Shown: positions 24,283-34,842 of the stretch, in pieces
Layout of the letters: each line of letters begins with the position of its first letter
Numbering within the stretch: position 1 is the first letter of the stretch
Source: Rhodoferax_B ferrireducens_A
Lineage (GTDB): Bacteria > Pseudomonadota > Gammaproteobacteria > Burkholderiales > Burkholderiaceae_C
Assembly: GCF_031458075.1 (NCBI RefSeq)
Contig: NZ_JAVDXT010000001.1
Span: forward strand, 1,302,001-1,366,000
Length of the DNA: 64,000 nucleotides
Direction of reading: 5' to 3'
The notes under the pieces: generated by a model
Seen by the model: only the letters and a program-made list of their open reading frames with translations
Told to the model about the DNA's origin: nothing
Database searches by the model: none
Translations under genes and position numbers: made by a program

Positions 24283-25365
24283 ATGTCCCACACCATCGTC
24301 CCCATCCACGCCATCAAAGGCCGTGGCACGGCCACGCACCTGGCGCACCGCTTCACATCGCTGGAGCGCGATGCGTTCGACGACGGCTGGGGCACGCTGC
24401 AAGACGCCGAGCCCAGGGCACCGCTGGCCACCGAGGTCACGTTTAAAGACGCGCGTAGCGCCATCACCCGCAACGACTCGCCCGACATCTACTTCGACTA
24501 CGGGCTTAACCCGTACCGCGGCTGTGAGCATGGCTGCGTGTATTGCTATGCCCGGCCCACGCACAGCTACCTGAATCTGTCGCCAGGGCTGGACTTTGAA
24601 ACCCGCATCATCGCCAAGCGCAACCTGGCCGAAGTGCTGGCGCGCGAGTTGGCGGCCAAGAGCTATGTGCCGCAGATGATCGCCCTGGGCACGGTGACCG
24701 ACGGCTACCAGCCGGTGGAGCGCGAGCTGCGCCTGACCCGTGGCGCGCTGGAGGTGCTGCAGCGCTGCCGGCATCCGGTGGGCCTGGTGACCAAGGGCAG
24801 CGGCGTGGAGCGGGATCTGGACCTGTTGGCGCCGATGGCGGCGCAGAAGCTGGCAGCGGTCTACGTGACCATCACCACCTTGGACGGCGCACTGGCCCGC
24901 ACCCTGGAGCCACGGGCTGCTGCGCCGTACCGCCGGCTGCGCACCATCCGCGCGCTGGCCGAGGCCGGCGTGCCGGTGGGCGTCAGCGTGGGGCCGCAGA
25001 TTCCGTTCATCAACGACGACATGGAACAGGTGCTGGCCGCCGCCTATGAGGCCGGCGCGCGCACCGCGTTCTACACCGTGCTGCGCCTGCCCTGGGAGGT
25101 GCGGCCGCTGTTCCGCGAATGGCTGCAGCTGCACTACCCCCAGCGCGCCGAGCGGGTGATGGCGCGCATCCAGGACATGCGCGGCGGCAAGGACTACAAC
25201 GCCGACTTTGCTACCCGCATGAAGGGCAGCGGCCTGTGGGCCGAGCTGCTGCGCCAGCGCTTCCACAAGACCTGCGCCAAGCTGGGGCTGAACCGCGAGC
25301 GGGTCGAACTGGATGTGGCGCAGTTCCGGCCGGGGCTGCTGTCGGGGCAGTCGAGTTTGTTTTGA
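24283..25365 (+). CDS. PA0069-type radical-SAM protein (SplB-like)
   Basis: A 360-residue radical-SAM enzyme. The [4Fe-4S] cluster motif is Cys81-Cys85-Cys88 (CEHGCVYCYA). The preceding FDYGLNPYRG and the later GLVTKGSGVERDLDLL are typical of the PA0069/Rv2578c group, distant relatives of spore photoproduct lyase. The reaction is unknown. The LexA box just upstream suggests induction by DNA damage and so a role in DNA repair or nucleotide metabolism (inference). It is transcribed divergently from A2M and converges with the formaldehyde genes, whose last stop is 4 bp beyond its own. Confidence 0.88.
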   Translation: MSHTIVPIHAIKGRGTATHLAHRFTSLERDAFDDGWGTLQDAEPRAPLATEVTFKDARSAITRNDSPDIYFDYGLNPYRGCEHGCVYCYARPTHSYLNLSPGLDFETRIIAKRNLAEVLARELAAKSYVPQMIALGTVTDGYQPVERELRLTRGALEVLQRCRHPVGLVTKGSGVERDLDLLAPMAAQKLAAVYVTITTLDGALARTLEPRAAAPYRRLRTIRALAEAGVPVGVSVGPQIPFINDDMEQVLAAAYEAGARTAFYTVLRLPWEVRPLFREWLQLHYPQRAERVMARIQDMRGGKDYNADFATRMKGSGLWAELLRQRFHKTCAKLGLNRERVELDVAQFRPGLLSGQSSLF

Positions 25366-25369
25366 GAGC

Positions 25370-26230
25370 TTAGTTGCCTTGCAGCGCCTGGCTGTGGAAG
25401 GCGATGTGCTCGGCCATGAAGGTGGTGATGAAGTAGTAGCCGTGGTCGTAGCCCATGTGGCGGCGCACGATCAGTGGCTGGCCTACGGCCTGGCAGGCGG
25501 CTTCGAAGATATGCGGGTTCAGCTGGGCGGCCAAGAACTTGTCGGCCAGGCCCTGGTCAATCAGGATGCCGCCGGGGTAGGGCGCCGAGGTCTTGGCGGC
25601 CATCAGGAACACCGCGTCGTGCTTGGGCCAATCGGTGTTGTCGGCGCCCAGGTAGCCGCTGAAGGCTTTTTGGCCCCAGCCGCACTGGGTGGGTGCGCAG
25701 ATGGGGGCGAAGGCGGATACCGACTTGAACAGGCCTGGATGCTTGAGCGCCAGGGTCAGCGCGCCGTGGCCGCCCATCGAATGGCCGAAAATGCCGACGC
25801 GCTGCGGGTCAATCGGCAGCTCGGAGGCGATGGCCGGCAGCAGCTCCTTGGTCAGGTAGCTTTCCATGCGGTAGTGGGTGGACCAGGGGGCCTCGGTAGC
25901 GTCGATGTAGAAGCTGGCGGCCAGGCCGAAGTCCCAGTCATCGGTCTCGCCTGGCACATTCGCGCCGCGCGGGCCGGTGTCGGGCGCAATCAAGGCCAGG
26001 CCGTGCTGGGCCGCGTATTGCTGGGCGCCGGCCTTGGTCATGAAGGTTTCTTCGTTGCAGGTCAGGCCCGCCAGGTACAGCAGGGCCGGCACGCGACCGT
26101 GGTTGGCCTGCGGCGGCAGGTAGACCGAGAACTTCATCGGCAAGCCGATCTCGCGCGAGTCGTGTTGGTAGAAGGTTTGCACGCCGCCAAAACAGCCGTG
26201 CTCGGAGAGGGTTTTCAGGGGTTCGGTCAT
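25370..26230 (-). CDS. fghA: S-formylglutathione hydrolase
   Basis: Hydrolyses S-formylglutathione to formate and glutathione, the second step of glutathione-dependent formaldehyde detoxification. The 286-residue alpha/beta hydrolase has the nucleophile elbow GHSMGGHGAL, the oxyanion-side motif LTCNEETF, and the catalytic His region MGYDHGYYF. The ATG at 26230 gives a normal family N-terminus (MTEPLKTLSEHGCFGGVQ). It lies 37 bp after the adhC stop, in an operon order that is standard in proteobacteria. Confidence 0.95.
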   Translation of the reverse strand: MTEPLKTLSEHGCFGGVQTFYQHDSREIGLPMKFSVYLPPQANHGRVPALLYLAGLTCNEETFMTKAGAQQYAAQHGLALIAPDTGPRGANVPGETDDWDFGLAASFYIDATEAPWSTHYRMESYLTKELLPAIASELPIDPQRVGIFGHSMGGHGALTLALKHPGLFKSVSAFAPICAPTQCGWGQKAFSGYLGADNTDWPKHDAVFLMAAKTSAPYPGGILIDQGLADKFLAAQLNPHIFEAACQAVGQPLIVRRHMGYDHGYYFITTFMAEHIAFHSQALQGN

Positions 26231-26267
26231 ACAGCCAATCAAAGAAATGGGAAGGGAGGGCGGGGCG

Positions 26268-27386
<1,119 letters not shown>

Positions 27387-27454
27387 GGCGGTGTCCTTGC
27401 GCTGGCAAAAGTTCAACTATAAGCCGCGACCACCTATTTGCTACCTGCCCATCC

Positions 27455-27515
27455 TGCTATTTTTATAACAAATAGATCGCCGGCGCAGGTAGGAATTGCA
27501 CCCGTAGCTATCAAC
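27455..27515 (-). repeat. Family A repeat copy A6
   Basis: On the minus strand it reads TAGCTACGGGTGCA, spacer, CTGCGCCGGCG, CTATTT. Lies between dnaJ and adhC, upstream of adhC. More diverged than most copies. Confidence 0.6.
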
Positions 27516-27546
27516 ACAATAGCAAAAGCGATGGCAGCCGCAAACG

Positions 27547-27578
27547 AAAAAAGCCCCCGGTTGTAACGCCGGGCGCTT
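27547..27578 (-). terminator. Rho-independent terminator after dnaJ
   Basis: On the minus strand, AGCGCCCGG pairs with CCGGGGGCT around an 8-nt loop and is followed by six T residues. It starts 13 bp after the dnaJ stop. Confidence 0.85.
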
Positions 27579-27590
27579 TGCTTCAACACC

Positions 27591-28727
27591 TTATGCGTTG
27601 AAGAATTTCTTCAGCTTGTCGGTCCAGCTGTCACCGGAGGGCGAATGCTTGCCGCCGCCCTTCTTGAACGACTCTTCCAGCTCGCGCAGCAGCTTGCGCT
27701 GGTGCTCGGTGAGCTTGACCGGCGTTTCCACCGTGATGTGGCAGTACAGGTCGCCGGGCGAGCTGTCGCGCACGCCCTTGATGCCCTTGCCGCGCAGGCG
27801 GAACTGCTTGCCGGCTTGCGTGCCCTCGGGGATGTCGATGGCGGCCTTGCCGGCCAGCGTCGGCACTTCGATCTCGCCGCCCAGGGCCGCGGTGATGAAG
27901 CTCACTGGTACCGAGCAGTGCAGGTCGCCGCCGTCGCGCTCAAAGATGTCGTGTTTCTTGGTGCGGATCTCGATGTACAGGTCGCCGGAGGGGCCGCCGT
28001 TGGAGCCCGGCTCGCCGTTGCCGACGCTGCGAATGCGCATGCCGTCGTCGATGCCGGCGGGGATCTTCACTTCCAGCGTCTTTTGTTTCTTCAGCTTGCC
28101 CTGGCCGCTGCAGACCGTGCAGGGCTCGGGGATCACCTTGCCCGTGCCGCGGCAGGTGGGGCAGGTTTGCTGCACGCTGAAGAAACCCTGGCGCATCTGC
28201 ACCGTGCCCTGGCCCGCGCAGGTGCCGCAGGTCTTGGCCTGGGTGCCGGGCTTGGCGCCGCTGCCGTGGCAGGTGTCGCAGGCTTCCCAGGTGGGGATGC
28301 GGATCTGCGCTTCCTTGCCGCGGGCGGCTTCTTCCAGGGTGATTTCCATGGCGTAGCTCAGGTCGCTGCCGCGGAACACCTGGCGGCCACCGCGGCCACC
28401 GCCCCGGCTCTGGCCGAACATGTCGCCAAAAATGTCGCCAAAGGCTTCGGCAAAGCCGCCAAAGCCTTCCGCGCCCGGGCCGCCGCGCATGTTCGGGTCG
28501 ACGCCGGCAAAGCCGTGCTGGTCGTAGGCCGCGCGTTTTTGCGCGTCGCTCAGCATCTCGTAAGCCTCTTTGGCTTCCTTGAACTTTTCTTCCGCGACAG
28601 TGCCTGCATCACCCTGGTTGCGGTCAGGGTGGTGCTTCATCGCCAGCTTGCGATAGGCCTTCTTGATTTCTTCGTCGGAAGCGTTCTTGGGAACGCCCAG
28701 GGTTTCGTAGTAGTCTTTTTTGCTCAT
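27591..28727 (-). CDS. dnaJ: Chaperone protein DnaJ (Hsp40)
   Basis: Co-chaperone that delivers unfolded clients to DnaK and stimulates its ATPase. The 378-residue product has the full type I layout: J domain with HPD in KHHPDRNQGD (residues 30s), a Gly/Phe-rich linker, four CxxCxGxG zinc repeats (for example CDTCHGSG, CGTCAGQG, CPTCRGTG, CTVCSGQG), and the C-terminal substrate domain. It is downstream of dnaK, with a terminator-like hairpin in the gap that may reduce its expression relative to dnaK. Confidence 0.97.
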   Translation of the reverse strand: MSKKDYYETLGVPKNASDEEIKKAYRKLAMKHHPDRNQGDAGTVAEEKFKEAKEAYEMLSDAQKRAAYDQHGFAGVDPNMRGGPGAEGFGGFAEAFGDIFGDMFGQSRGGGRGGRQVFRGSDLSYAMEITLEEAARGKEAQIRIPTWEACDTCHGSGAKPGTQAKTCGTCAGQGTVQMRQGFFSVQQTCPTCRGTGKVIPEPCTVCSGQGKLKKQKTLEVKIPAGIDDGMRIRSVGNGEPGSNGGPSGDLYIEIRTKKHDIFERDGGDLHCSVPVSFITAALGGEIEVPTLAGKAAIDIPEGTQAGKQFRLRGKGIKGVRDSSPGDLYCHITVETPVKLTEHQRKLLRELEESFKKGGGKHSPSGDSWTDKLKKFFNA

Positions 28728-28785
28728 TCTGCAATTACTTTCTCAATACAGCGATCCGGGATGAGCCACATCAGCGCCAGTACGC

Positions 28786-28829
28786 AAAAAGCCGCGTCGA
28801 AACCCCGTGAGGGGCATTCGAACGCGGCG
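28786..28829 (-). terminator. Terminator/attenuator hairpin between dnaK and dnaJ
   Basis: On the minus strand GCCGCGTTCGAA pairs with TTCGACGCGGC, with an inner CCCC/GGGG stem and a TCAC loop, and five T residues follow. It lies about 30 bp after the dnaK stop, so most dnaK transcripts probably end here with some readthrough into dnaJ. Confidence 0.8.
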
Positions 28830-28857
28830 CGGGTCCGGTGGAGTGAACCCCGCGGGA

Positions 28858-30810
<1,953 letters not shown>

Positions 30811-30882
30811 GATTGCTTCCTTCGATTTATGTGAGTGGAGCGGGTTGTTGCCAGTTCGTGCTGCAAAAACCCTTGTGTTGCT

Positions 30883-30913
30883 AACGTGTGGATAACTTTC
30901 GCCACTTCAAGAG
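30883..30913 (-). promoter_or_regulatory. Sigma-32-like heat-shock promoter before dnaK
   Basis: On the minus strand, CTCTTGAAG (-35), 13-nt spacer, CCACACGTT (-10). The -35 is near consensus and the -10 is weaker. The spacer length equals that of the grpE promoter. Confidence 0.5.
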
Positions 30914-30932
30914 TGGGGTTACCGCTTTTTGT

Positions 30933-31484
30933 TTATTTAGGTGCAGTAACGGTGACCAAAGCCGGGCGCAGCACGCGGTCGGCGATCAAATAGCCTTTTT
31001 GCAGCACGCTGACCACGGTATTGGCTTCCTGCTCGGCCGGTACCACGCTGATCGCCTGGTGCTGGTGCGGGTCGAACTTGGTGCCGGCGGGAGGGGCGAT
31101 CTCGATCACCTTGTTGCGTTCCAGTGCGCTTTTCAGCTGGCGCAGGGTAGCTTCAGCGCCTTCACGGATCTGGGCCGTGGTGCCGTCCTTGATCGCCAGG
31201 CCGGCTTCCAGGCTGTCGGCCACCGGCAGCAGGCTTTCGGCAAAGCTTTCCAGGCTGAACTTGCGGGCCTTGGCGATGTCTTCCTCGGCGCGGCGGCGGG
31301 CGTTCTCGGCATCGGCCTTGGCGCGCAGGAACTGGTCGGCCAGATCGGCACTTTTGGCTTTCAACGCAGCCAACTCGGCCTGGGCCTGGGCCAGGGCTTC
31401 CGCATCGCTGGCAGCGGGCTGCTCGTCGGTGGGGGCCATGCTGTCCAGCGGGTTGTGGTCGGGATTGGGATTGATATCAGACAT
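30933..31484 (-). CDS. grpE: Nucleotide exchange factor GrpE
   Basis: Releases ADP from DnaK. The 183-residue protein has an acidic, Pro/Asp-rich N-terminus, a long alpha-helical dimerisation segment (about 35-90, LKAKSADLADQFLRAKADAE) and the C-terminal beta-wing domain with HQAISVVPAEQEANTVVSVL and the terminal KGYLIADRVLRPALVTV. First gene of the grpE-dnaK-dnaJ set, with a strong sigma-32-like promoter about 33 bp before its ATG. Confidence 0.97.
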   Translation of the reverse strand: MSDINPNPDHNPLDSMAPTDEQPAASDAEALAQAQAELAALKAKSADLADQFLRAKADAENARRRAEEDIAKARKFSLESFAESLLPVADSLEAGLAIKDGTTAQIREGAEATLRQLKSALERNKVIEIAPPAGTKFDPHQHQAISVVPAEQEANTVVSVLQKGYLIADRVLRPALVTVTAPK

Positions 31485-31516
31485 GCTTATGAGGAAATGG
31501 AATGAACCAGCGACAC

Positions 31517-31547
31517 AGACTGGGGGCTAAGCGCCTGTTTGCAAGGG
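31517..31547 (-). promoter_or_regulatory. Sigma-32-like heat-shock promoter before grpE
   Basis: On the minus strand, CCCTTGCAA (-35), 13-nt spacer, CCCCAGTCT (-10), close to the sigma-32 consensus CnCTTGAAA-N13-CCCCATnT. It overlaps an inverted repeat (GGCTAAGC at 31525-31532, GCTTAGCC at 31547-31554) that has no T-run. Confidence 0.7.
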
Positions 31548-31571
31548 CTTAGCCGCCTAAAAAACCGGAAT

Positions 31572-31931
31572 TTAGCCCTTGATGGCCAGCAATTCCACGT
31601 CGAACTTCAGCGTGGCGTTCGGTGGGATCACGCCACCGGCGCCGCGGGCGCCATAGCCCAGGGCTGCGGGGATGATCAGGGTGCGGGCGCCACCGATCTG
31701 CATGCCGGCCACGCCTTCGTCCCAGCCCTTGATGACCATGCCGGCGCCCAGGGAGAACACGAACGGGTCTTTGCGGTCCTTGCTGGAGTCGAACTTGGCG
31801 CCTTGCACGCCGTCGTTGTACAGCCAGCCGGTGTAGTGCACGGTCACGCTCTTGCCCTTGGTGGCGACGTCGCCCGAGCCCTGGATGGTGTCTTCAAACT
31901 GCAGGCCGGAGGCGGTGGTGGTGAATGCCAT
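31572..31931 (-). CDS. FKBP-type peptidyl-prolyl cis-trans isomerase
   Basis: A 119-residue single-domain cytosolic FKBP that isomerises Xaa-Pro bonds. Core residues are visible: VHYTGWLYNDG, FDSSKDRKDPFVFSLG, VIKGWDEGVAGMQ, GARTLIIPAALGYG, and IPPNATLKFDVELLAI. There is no signal peptide. It lies just upstream of grpE on the same strand. The sigma-32-like promoter lies after its stop, so it is probably a separate unit. Confidence 0.95.
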   Translation of the reverse strand: MAFTTTASGLQFEDTIQGSGDVATKGKSVTVHYTGWLYNDGVQGAKFDSSKDRKDPFVFSLGAGMVIKGWDEGVAGMQIGGARTLIIPAALGYGARGAGGVIPPNATLKFDVELLAIKG

Positions 31932-32029
31932 GTGAATTCCTTGAATGTATTGCTGTCATGCCCACGCGGCGCCCGGGCGGCAGGCCTGTGGCCCGCCACT
32001 CTGGCGCTGCGTAGCTTGTTTGCTATGGA

Positions 32030-32078
32030 AGTAATAGCTGCTGTCGCACAGTAGACGTGCGCAGCAGCCCTAAAAGAC
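32030..32078 (+). repeat. Family A repeat copy A7
   Basis: Contains TAGCTGCTGTCGCACAG, spacer, TGCGCAGCAGCC, TAAAAG. Lies between the FKBP start and the stop of the truncated hydrolase-family gene. Confidence 0.6.
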
Positions 32079-32115
32079 CCTGGATTATGCCAGCAGCCCG
32101 CAGGGGTATTCGGGC

Positions 32116-32800
32116 TTATGCGCGATTGCGCCGCGCCAGGTCGTGCAGCAACGCGCTGATGCCATAGGTCCAGGGAGCCACCCGGTCGCAGGTATTGACC
32201 CGGTTCACCAGCTGCCCCAACTGGGCCGTGGCCACCGTCACCACATCGCCCACCACATGGATGAAGCCTTGGCCCGGGCCATGCCGGTCCTGAGTGGGGG
32301 CGAACATGGTGCCCAGGAACAGTATCAGGCCGTCGGGATACTGGTGGTTCGGGCCAATCGCCTGGGCCACCAGGTCCAACGGATCGCGGCTGATCTTGCT
32401 GCGGCTGCTGGCACCCTGCATCGCCAGGTCGCAGCGGCGCACCTCGTTGATGCCGAAATCCGCATCGAACAGGCGGATGAACGGGCCGATGGCGCAGGAA
32501 TCCTTGGCCTTGCCCAGCAGCAGGGCGCTGCGGCCTTCGAAGTCGCGCAGGTTGACGTCGTTGCCCAGCGCTGCACCCACGGTTTCGCCGCGGCTGTTGA
32601 CGGCCAGCACCACTTCGGGCTCGGAGTTGTTCCAGACGCTGCCCGGGTGGATGCCGACCTCGGCGCCTACGCCGACGACGCTCAGCACCTGGGATTTGGT
32701 GAAGATTTCGGCGTCCGGGCCAATGCCGACCTCCAGGTACTGCGACCACATACCCTGGGCCAGCAGCACCTGTTTGAGTTGGGCGGCAGCCGGGGAGCAT
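32116..32800 (-). pseudogene. Fumarylacetoacetate hydrolase family protein, 5'-truncated remnant
   Basis: The C-terminal half of an FAH-fold protein: EVGIGPDAEIFTKSQ, VGIHPGSVWNNSEPEVVLAV, GNDVNLRDFEGRSALLLGKA, and GTMFAPTQDRHGPGQGF with NRVNTCDRVAPWTYGI. Family members I know are about 390 residues; only about 228 remain. The homologous frame runs back to about 32800 and a stop appears at 32818. Compared with relatives I recall, about 20 residues also seem missing before SRDPLDLV. The original enzyme probably acted on a 2-keto-3-deoxy sugar acid or a diketo acid. The upstream boundary coincides with a truncated LysR gene on the other strand, so both 5' ends were lost in one event (inference). 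Confidence 0.75.
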
Positions 32801-33173
32801 CCAGGAAATTGGCGATCTCAAAAGGTTTCCCTGGCTGCACGATCTATTGCGCACCAGCAAATGGTCCAAATGGCTTGCCGCTTGCGGAGTGGAAGAGTTG
32901 GCGAGCGCACGCAATATGAAGTTTCAGGACACGGAGGCTACTTTGACTGCGGCGACCGCGGGCCTTGGTATTGCCATAGGACATGCCGTGCTGGTCGATC
33001 ACGATGTGCGCGAGGGCCGTCTCATGGAGGTCTGGCCTGCCTATGCGCCGCTTGCTGCGGGCTACCACTTGTTGCAGACCAAACGTGTGCTGCGCAACCC
33101 CGCGGCGCGCGCGGTGGCTGACTGGCTAACCAAGGAAGCGGTAGCGTTCCGAGAGGCAACGCGCCAAGTTTGA
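32801..33173 (+). pseudogene. LysR-type transcriptional regulator, 5'-truncated remnant
   Basis: About 124 residues of the C-terminal effector-binding domain of a GcvA-like LysR regulator, in frame from about 32802: PWLHDLLRTSKWSKWLAACG, TLTAATAGLGIAIGHAVLVD, and EGRLMEVWPAYAPLAAGYHL. The DNA-binding half is absent and no ribosome site precedes the fragment. LysR genes are usually divergent from their targets, so the neighbouring FAH remnant was probably its regulated gene. Ends normally with TGA. Confidence 0.75.
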
Positions 33174-33261
33174 GTCCTTACGATTTAGCTTCAGAGAACG
33201 TCGGCCAAATACGGAGTCGAGGCTCAAATGCAGCTGCAGAAAAATCTTGAGAAGGTATTGA

Positions 33262-34842
33262 TCAGAAGGCCCAGCGGCCTTGAATCCAGGCGCGAGGGGA
33301 TTTGTCGTGTTCAGATTGGGCTGGGCCGGTGCGCGGCCAAGCCAGCCAGGCTTGCCAGTCCAGTGCCTTGTAACTGCCGCGCAAACCGAGCCCTGCGCCT
33401 TCTAGCCGGCGGTGGTTGGTACCGGTCAGGAAGGGATTTTTGCTGATACGCACGCTTCCAGTATCCCAAAACACGCTGGGTATGAACATGGGTGTGATCG
33501 CATAGCGCAGTTCCAACTGGGACAGCCAGCCCTGGTCGCCCGTGGCTTCGCCGGATGGATAGGCGCGTACGCCGGCAGGGCCGCCGATAGCCAGTTTGTC
33601 GTAGGAGTCCAGATTCTGGGATGCCAGTTGCCCATGCAGGCGCAGGTACGCCTCCCACCGGGGGCTCAACCGCTGGGTGCGCTGCAGTTCCAGGCCCAAG
33701 GTGCTGTAACGCCCGGCTGTCTGGGCACTGGCTGCGTCAATGGCACGAGAGACATCGCTGTCGAGGCGGAGGTATCCGGTGCCCAGTTGCAGGGCCAGCA
33801 GATTGCTCCCGTCCATGCGGTCGAGCTGGCTGAGCGTGAGGTCCAGGCTCCAATGCTGTGCGTGCTTGTCGATGGTGGTCTGGGTTGCATTGACCTTGTC
33901 CTGCAAAGCACGGTTTTCGGCACTGATCTGCCCCACCAGATTGCGCTCCGGGCTGCGAATCAAGGCGTAGCTGACGCGGACTGTTGCGGCTTTGACGCTG
34001 CCTGTGGCGTCCAGCTGGGCAAAGTCGGAGCCCAGCCGGTATTGGGTGCGGATGATGCTGGTGCCCAGCGTCAGGCCATCGGTACCCAGGGGCACCTGTG
34101 CCGAGAGATGGCCGAAAAAGAGGGCAGATTGGCTGCTAAGCAGATGCAGGCCGAATTGCTCACCGTAGCCGAAGGGGTTGTTCAGCGCGAATTTGCCGCC
34201 GTAGCGCATGCGGCCCAGGTATTGGGAGCCATGGTTGTCGCTCTCCAGTCGGCCCGTCAGCAGTGGGGAATCCTGTACGTTGATACGTAGTTCGGTGAGT
34301 CCCGTGGTCGTTCCGGGCGCCAGCTCGGCTTGGGGCTCGATGCCCGGCATGTCGGAAAGCAGCAATACGGCCCGGTCGAGCTGGTACAGGTTGATGGGCG
34401 CGTTGCGCCGGATGTGGCCCAGCCGGGCTTCCAGTACCTCGGTGCGCAGCCGGCTCCGGTTGTCGATGCGTATTTCGGACAACGCGCCTTCTGCAACGCG
34501 TACTTCAAGCTCTCCATTTTGAATGGCCTGCGGTGGCAGGTAGGCGCGTACCAGAGTCCAGCCATTCGCGCGGTAGAGCGCGTTGATGCGTTCTATGCCG
34601 AGGTTGAGTTCGGTAAGGGTATGTTCGCCGCCATTCAGCGGGCTGACCAGCGCCTCCAGTGTGGCGGCGGGAAACAGCGTGGCGCCCGTTACGTGGATCT
34701 GCCGGACGGGAATTTTTCTTTCCGCGCTGGGGGACATGGGCGATGCGCTGGTGTCCACTTGGTCCGGGGGCGTCTGTGCCAGTGCCGGTGCTAACAAGCC
34801 CCACAAAAATGCTGCAAGTGTGTGTGCTCGTACTGCCTTCAT
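33262..34842 (-). CDS. Two-partner secretion transporter (TpsB; ShlB/FhaC/HecB family)
   Basis: A 526-residue outer-membrane beta-barrel that exports its TpsA partner. Signal peptide (AAFLWGLLAPALA), a Pro-rich linker with helix, POTRA domains (PVRQIHVTGATLFPAATLEA, then LSEIRIDNRSRLRTEVLE), then a barrel with alternating aromatic strands and the conserved GPAGVRAYPSGEATGDQGW region (VRGY-like secretion motif). The terminal residue is Phe. The ATG at 34842 overlaps the TpsA stop by 4 bases (ATGA), so the pair is co-translated, with tpsA first. Confidence 0.92.
   Translation of the reverse strand: MKAVRAHTLAAFLWGLLAPALAQTPPDQVDTSASPMSPSAERKIPVRQIHVTGATLFPAATLEALVSPLNGGEHTLTELNLGIERINALYRANGWTLVRAYLPPQAIQNGELEVRVAEGALSEIRIDNRSRLRTEVLEARLGHIRRNAPINLYQLDRAVLLLSDMPGIEPQAELAPGTTTGLTELRINVQDSPLLTGRLESDNHGSQYLGRMRYGGKFALNNPFGYGEQFGLHLLSSQSALFFGHLSAQVPLGTDGLTLGTSIIRTQYRLGSDFAQLDATGSVKAATVRVSYALIRSPERNLVGQISAENRALQDKVNATQTTIDKHAQHWSLDLTLSQLDRMDGSNLLALQLGTGYLRLDSDVSRAIDAASAQTAGRYSTLGLELQRTQRLSPRWEAYLRLHGQLASQNLDSYDKLAIGGPAGVRAYPSGEATGDQGWLSQLELRYAITPMFIPSVFWDTGSVRISKNPFLTGTNHRRLEGAGLGLRGSYKALDWQAWLAWPRTGPAQSEHDKSPRAWIQGRWAF

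Noticed and set aside
31525..31554. Inverted repeat after the FKBP gene as a terminator
   Set aside because: There is no T-run on the minus strand after the stem, and the same bases form a good sigma-32-like promoter for grpE.
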